A DNA stretch of 64,000 bases from Deefgea tanakiae (GTDB lineage: Bacteria; Pseudomonadota; Gammaproteobacteria; Burkholderiales; Chitinibacteraceae). The notes beneath the pieces were generated by a model. That model had not been told where the DNA came from. It ran no database searches and was given only the letters and a program-made list of their open reading frames with translations. Each line of letters opens with the position of its first letter. Position 1 is the stretch's first letter. This document shows positions 63,605 to 64,000 of this stretch, in pieces. The DNA is taken from NCBI RefSeq assembly GCF_019665765.1, contig NZ_CP081150.1, forward strand, positions 2,914,001 to 2,978,000, given 5' to 3'. A program made the translations under genes and the position numbers.

Positions 63605-64000
63605 ATGAAAACAAAATTGTTACCAGAAGCCTTATTGGCATTTGAATCTCTAGCTCGATTGGGCAGCTTTACTGCTGCCGCTGCTGAGCTCGGTTGCGCC
63701 AAAAGCCATGTCAGCCAACTGATCAGCCAGCTCGAAAGCGAGCTTAGTTCTGTGCTGCTACTGCGTAGCACGCGGCGGATTTCATTGACAGAATCGGGAC
63801 ATAAACTGCTGCCGCATGCGATGTCATTACGCGAGTTATTGGGGCAAGTTCGACTCGATATTGAAGACACACAACAGCATATTGAAGGCGAATTATTAAT
63901 CAGCACCACGCCGTCGATGGCGCAATATGTGGTCGGCCCACTGATGGCACAATTCAGTAAAATTCAACCCAAATTACGTATTCGCGTTGATGCCAACAGT
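63605..64000 (+). CDS. LysR-family transcriptional regulator, N-terminal part (cut by window edge)
   Basis: The first 132 residues of a LysR regulator. The winged-helix DNA-binding domain is clear: LLPEALLAFESLARLGSFTAAAAELGCAKSHVSQLISQLESEL, then LLLRSTRRISLTESGHKLLPHA. The start of the ligand-binding domain follows (GELLISTTPSMAQYVVGPLMAQF). 'CAKSHVSQLI' is the recognition helix. The rest lies outside the window. ATG 63605 has no strong ribosome site. Confidence 0.92.
   Translation, partial: MKTKLLPEALLAFESLARLGSFTAAAAELGCAKSHVSQLISQLESELSSVLLLRSTRRISLTESGHKLLPHAMSLRELLGQVRLDIEDTQQHIEGELLISTTPSMAQYVVGPLMAQFSKIQPKLRIRVDANS

Overview
The window looks like a chromosomal segment of a betaproteobacterium, most probably of the order Neisseriales and perhaps Chitinibacteraceae. 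This is inferred from gene content and gene order, not from a search. Pointers are the gshA/gshB - PTS IIA - HPr - Enzyme I neighbourhood, ubiK divergent from glnK-amtB, the anaerobic ubiquinone set ubiUVT, a caa3-type cytochrome oxidase cluster with its small accessory genes, pilU, and many tightly overlapping (ATGA/TAATG) operons. Nearly everything is ordinary core or core-accessory chromosome. No phage, plasmid, CRISPR array or tRNA was seen.

Layout. 1-2.3 kb (minus): a PepSY protein, a cytochrome b561, a response regulator and a histidine kinase cut by the left edge. 2.4-4.1 kb (minus): an outer-membrane porin-like protein with a PstS-like partner. 4.2-9.2 kb: a periplasmic binding protein, a TusA-like sulfurtransferase, pyrC, several uncharacterised proteins and yjdM. 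9.3-13.5 kb: gnd, then ubiU-ubiV-ubiT and a YfaZ-like protein. 13.6-16.0 kb: glnK-amtB behind a clear sigma-54 promoter with NtrC-type enhancer sites, divergent from ubiK. 16.1-24.5 kb: GNAT, sirtuin, PAS-GGDEF, DUF455, a binding-protein/histidine-kinase pair, the RNase P RNA gene, two small paralogous proteins and a phosphoesterase. 24.7-31.2 kb: yegD-like, rhlE, an ABM-fold protein, pilU and a CNNM/CBS protein. 31.4-39.2 kb (minus): the full aa3/caa3 oxidase cluster ctaC-ctaD-(31-aa protein)-ctaG-DUF2970-ctaE-SURF1-(SCO-like)-ctaA-ctaB. 39.4-46.0 kb: a DUF2189 protein and a dppABCDF transporter. 46.2-49.5 kb: a TonB-like protein and a type IV pilus locus broken by an IS3-family element. 50.1-56.2 kb (minus): three TPR-containing signalling genes. 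56.2-63.5 kb (minus): Enzyme I, HPr, IIA, apbE, gshB, an SMR exporter, gshA and a transglutaminase-like protein. The right edge cuts a LysR regulator.

Themes. Respiration and redox: cytochrome oxidase assembly, oxygen-independent ubiquinone synthesis, glutathione synthesis and ApbE flavinylation. Nitrogen: the NtrC/sigma-54 control of glnK-amtB, peptide uptake and pyrimidine synthesis. Signalling: three histidine kinases, two diguanylate cyclases and a TPR adaptor.

Most notable non-routine signals: the IS3-family insertion without a target duplication that joins a pilin tail to a headless pilY1; a diverged tandem duplication of the 3' end of the DUF2189 gene that left a frameshifted gene remnant; two copies of a palindromic intergenic repeat; a terminator-like hairpin just upstream of dppA; two small paralogous proteins beside rnpB; and a short unassigned plus-strand transcript-like unit at 17.55-17.75 kb. 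I found no convincing wholly new defence or biosynthetic system. The TPR signalling cluster and the small unassigned units are the best candidates for undescribed biology.
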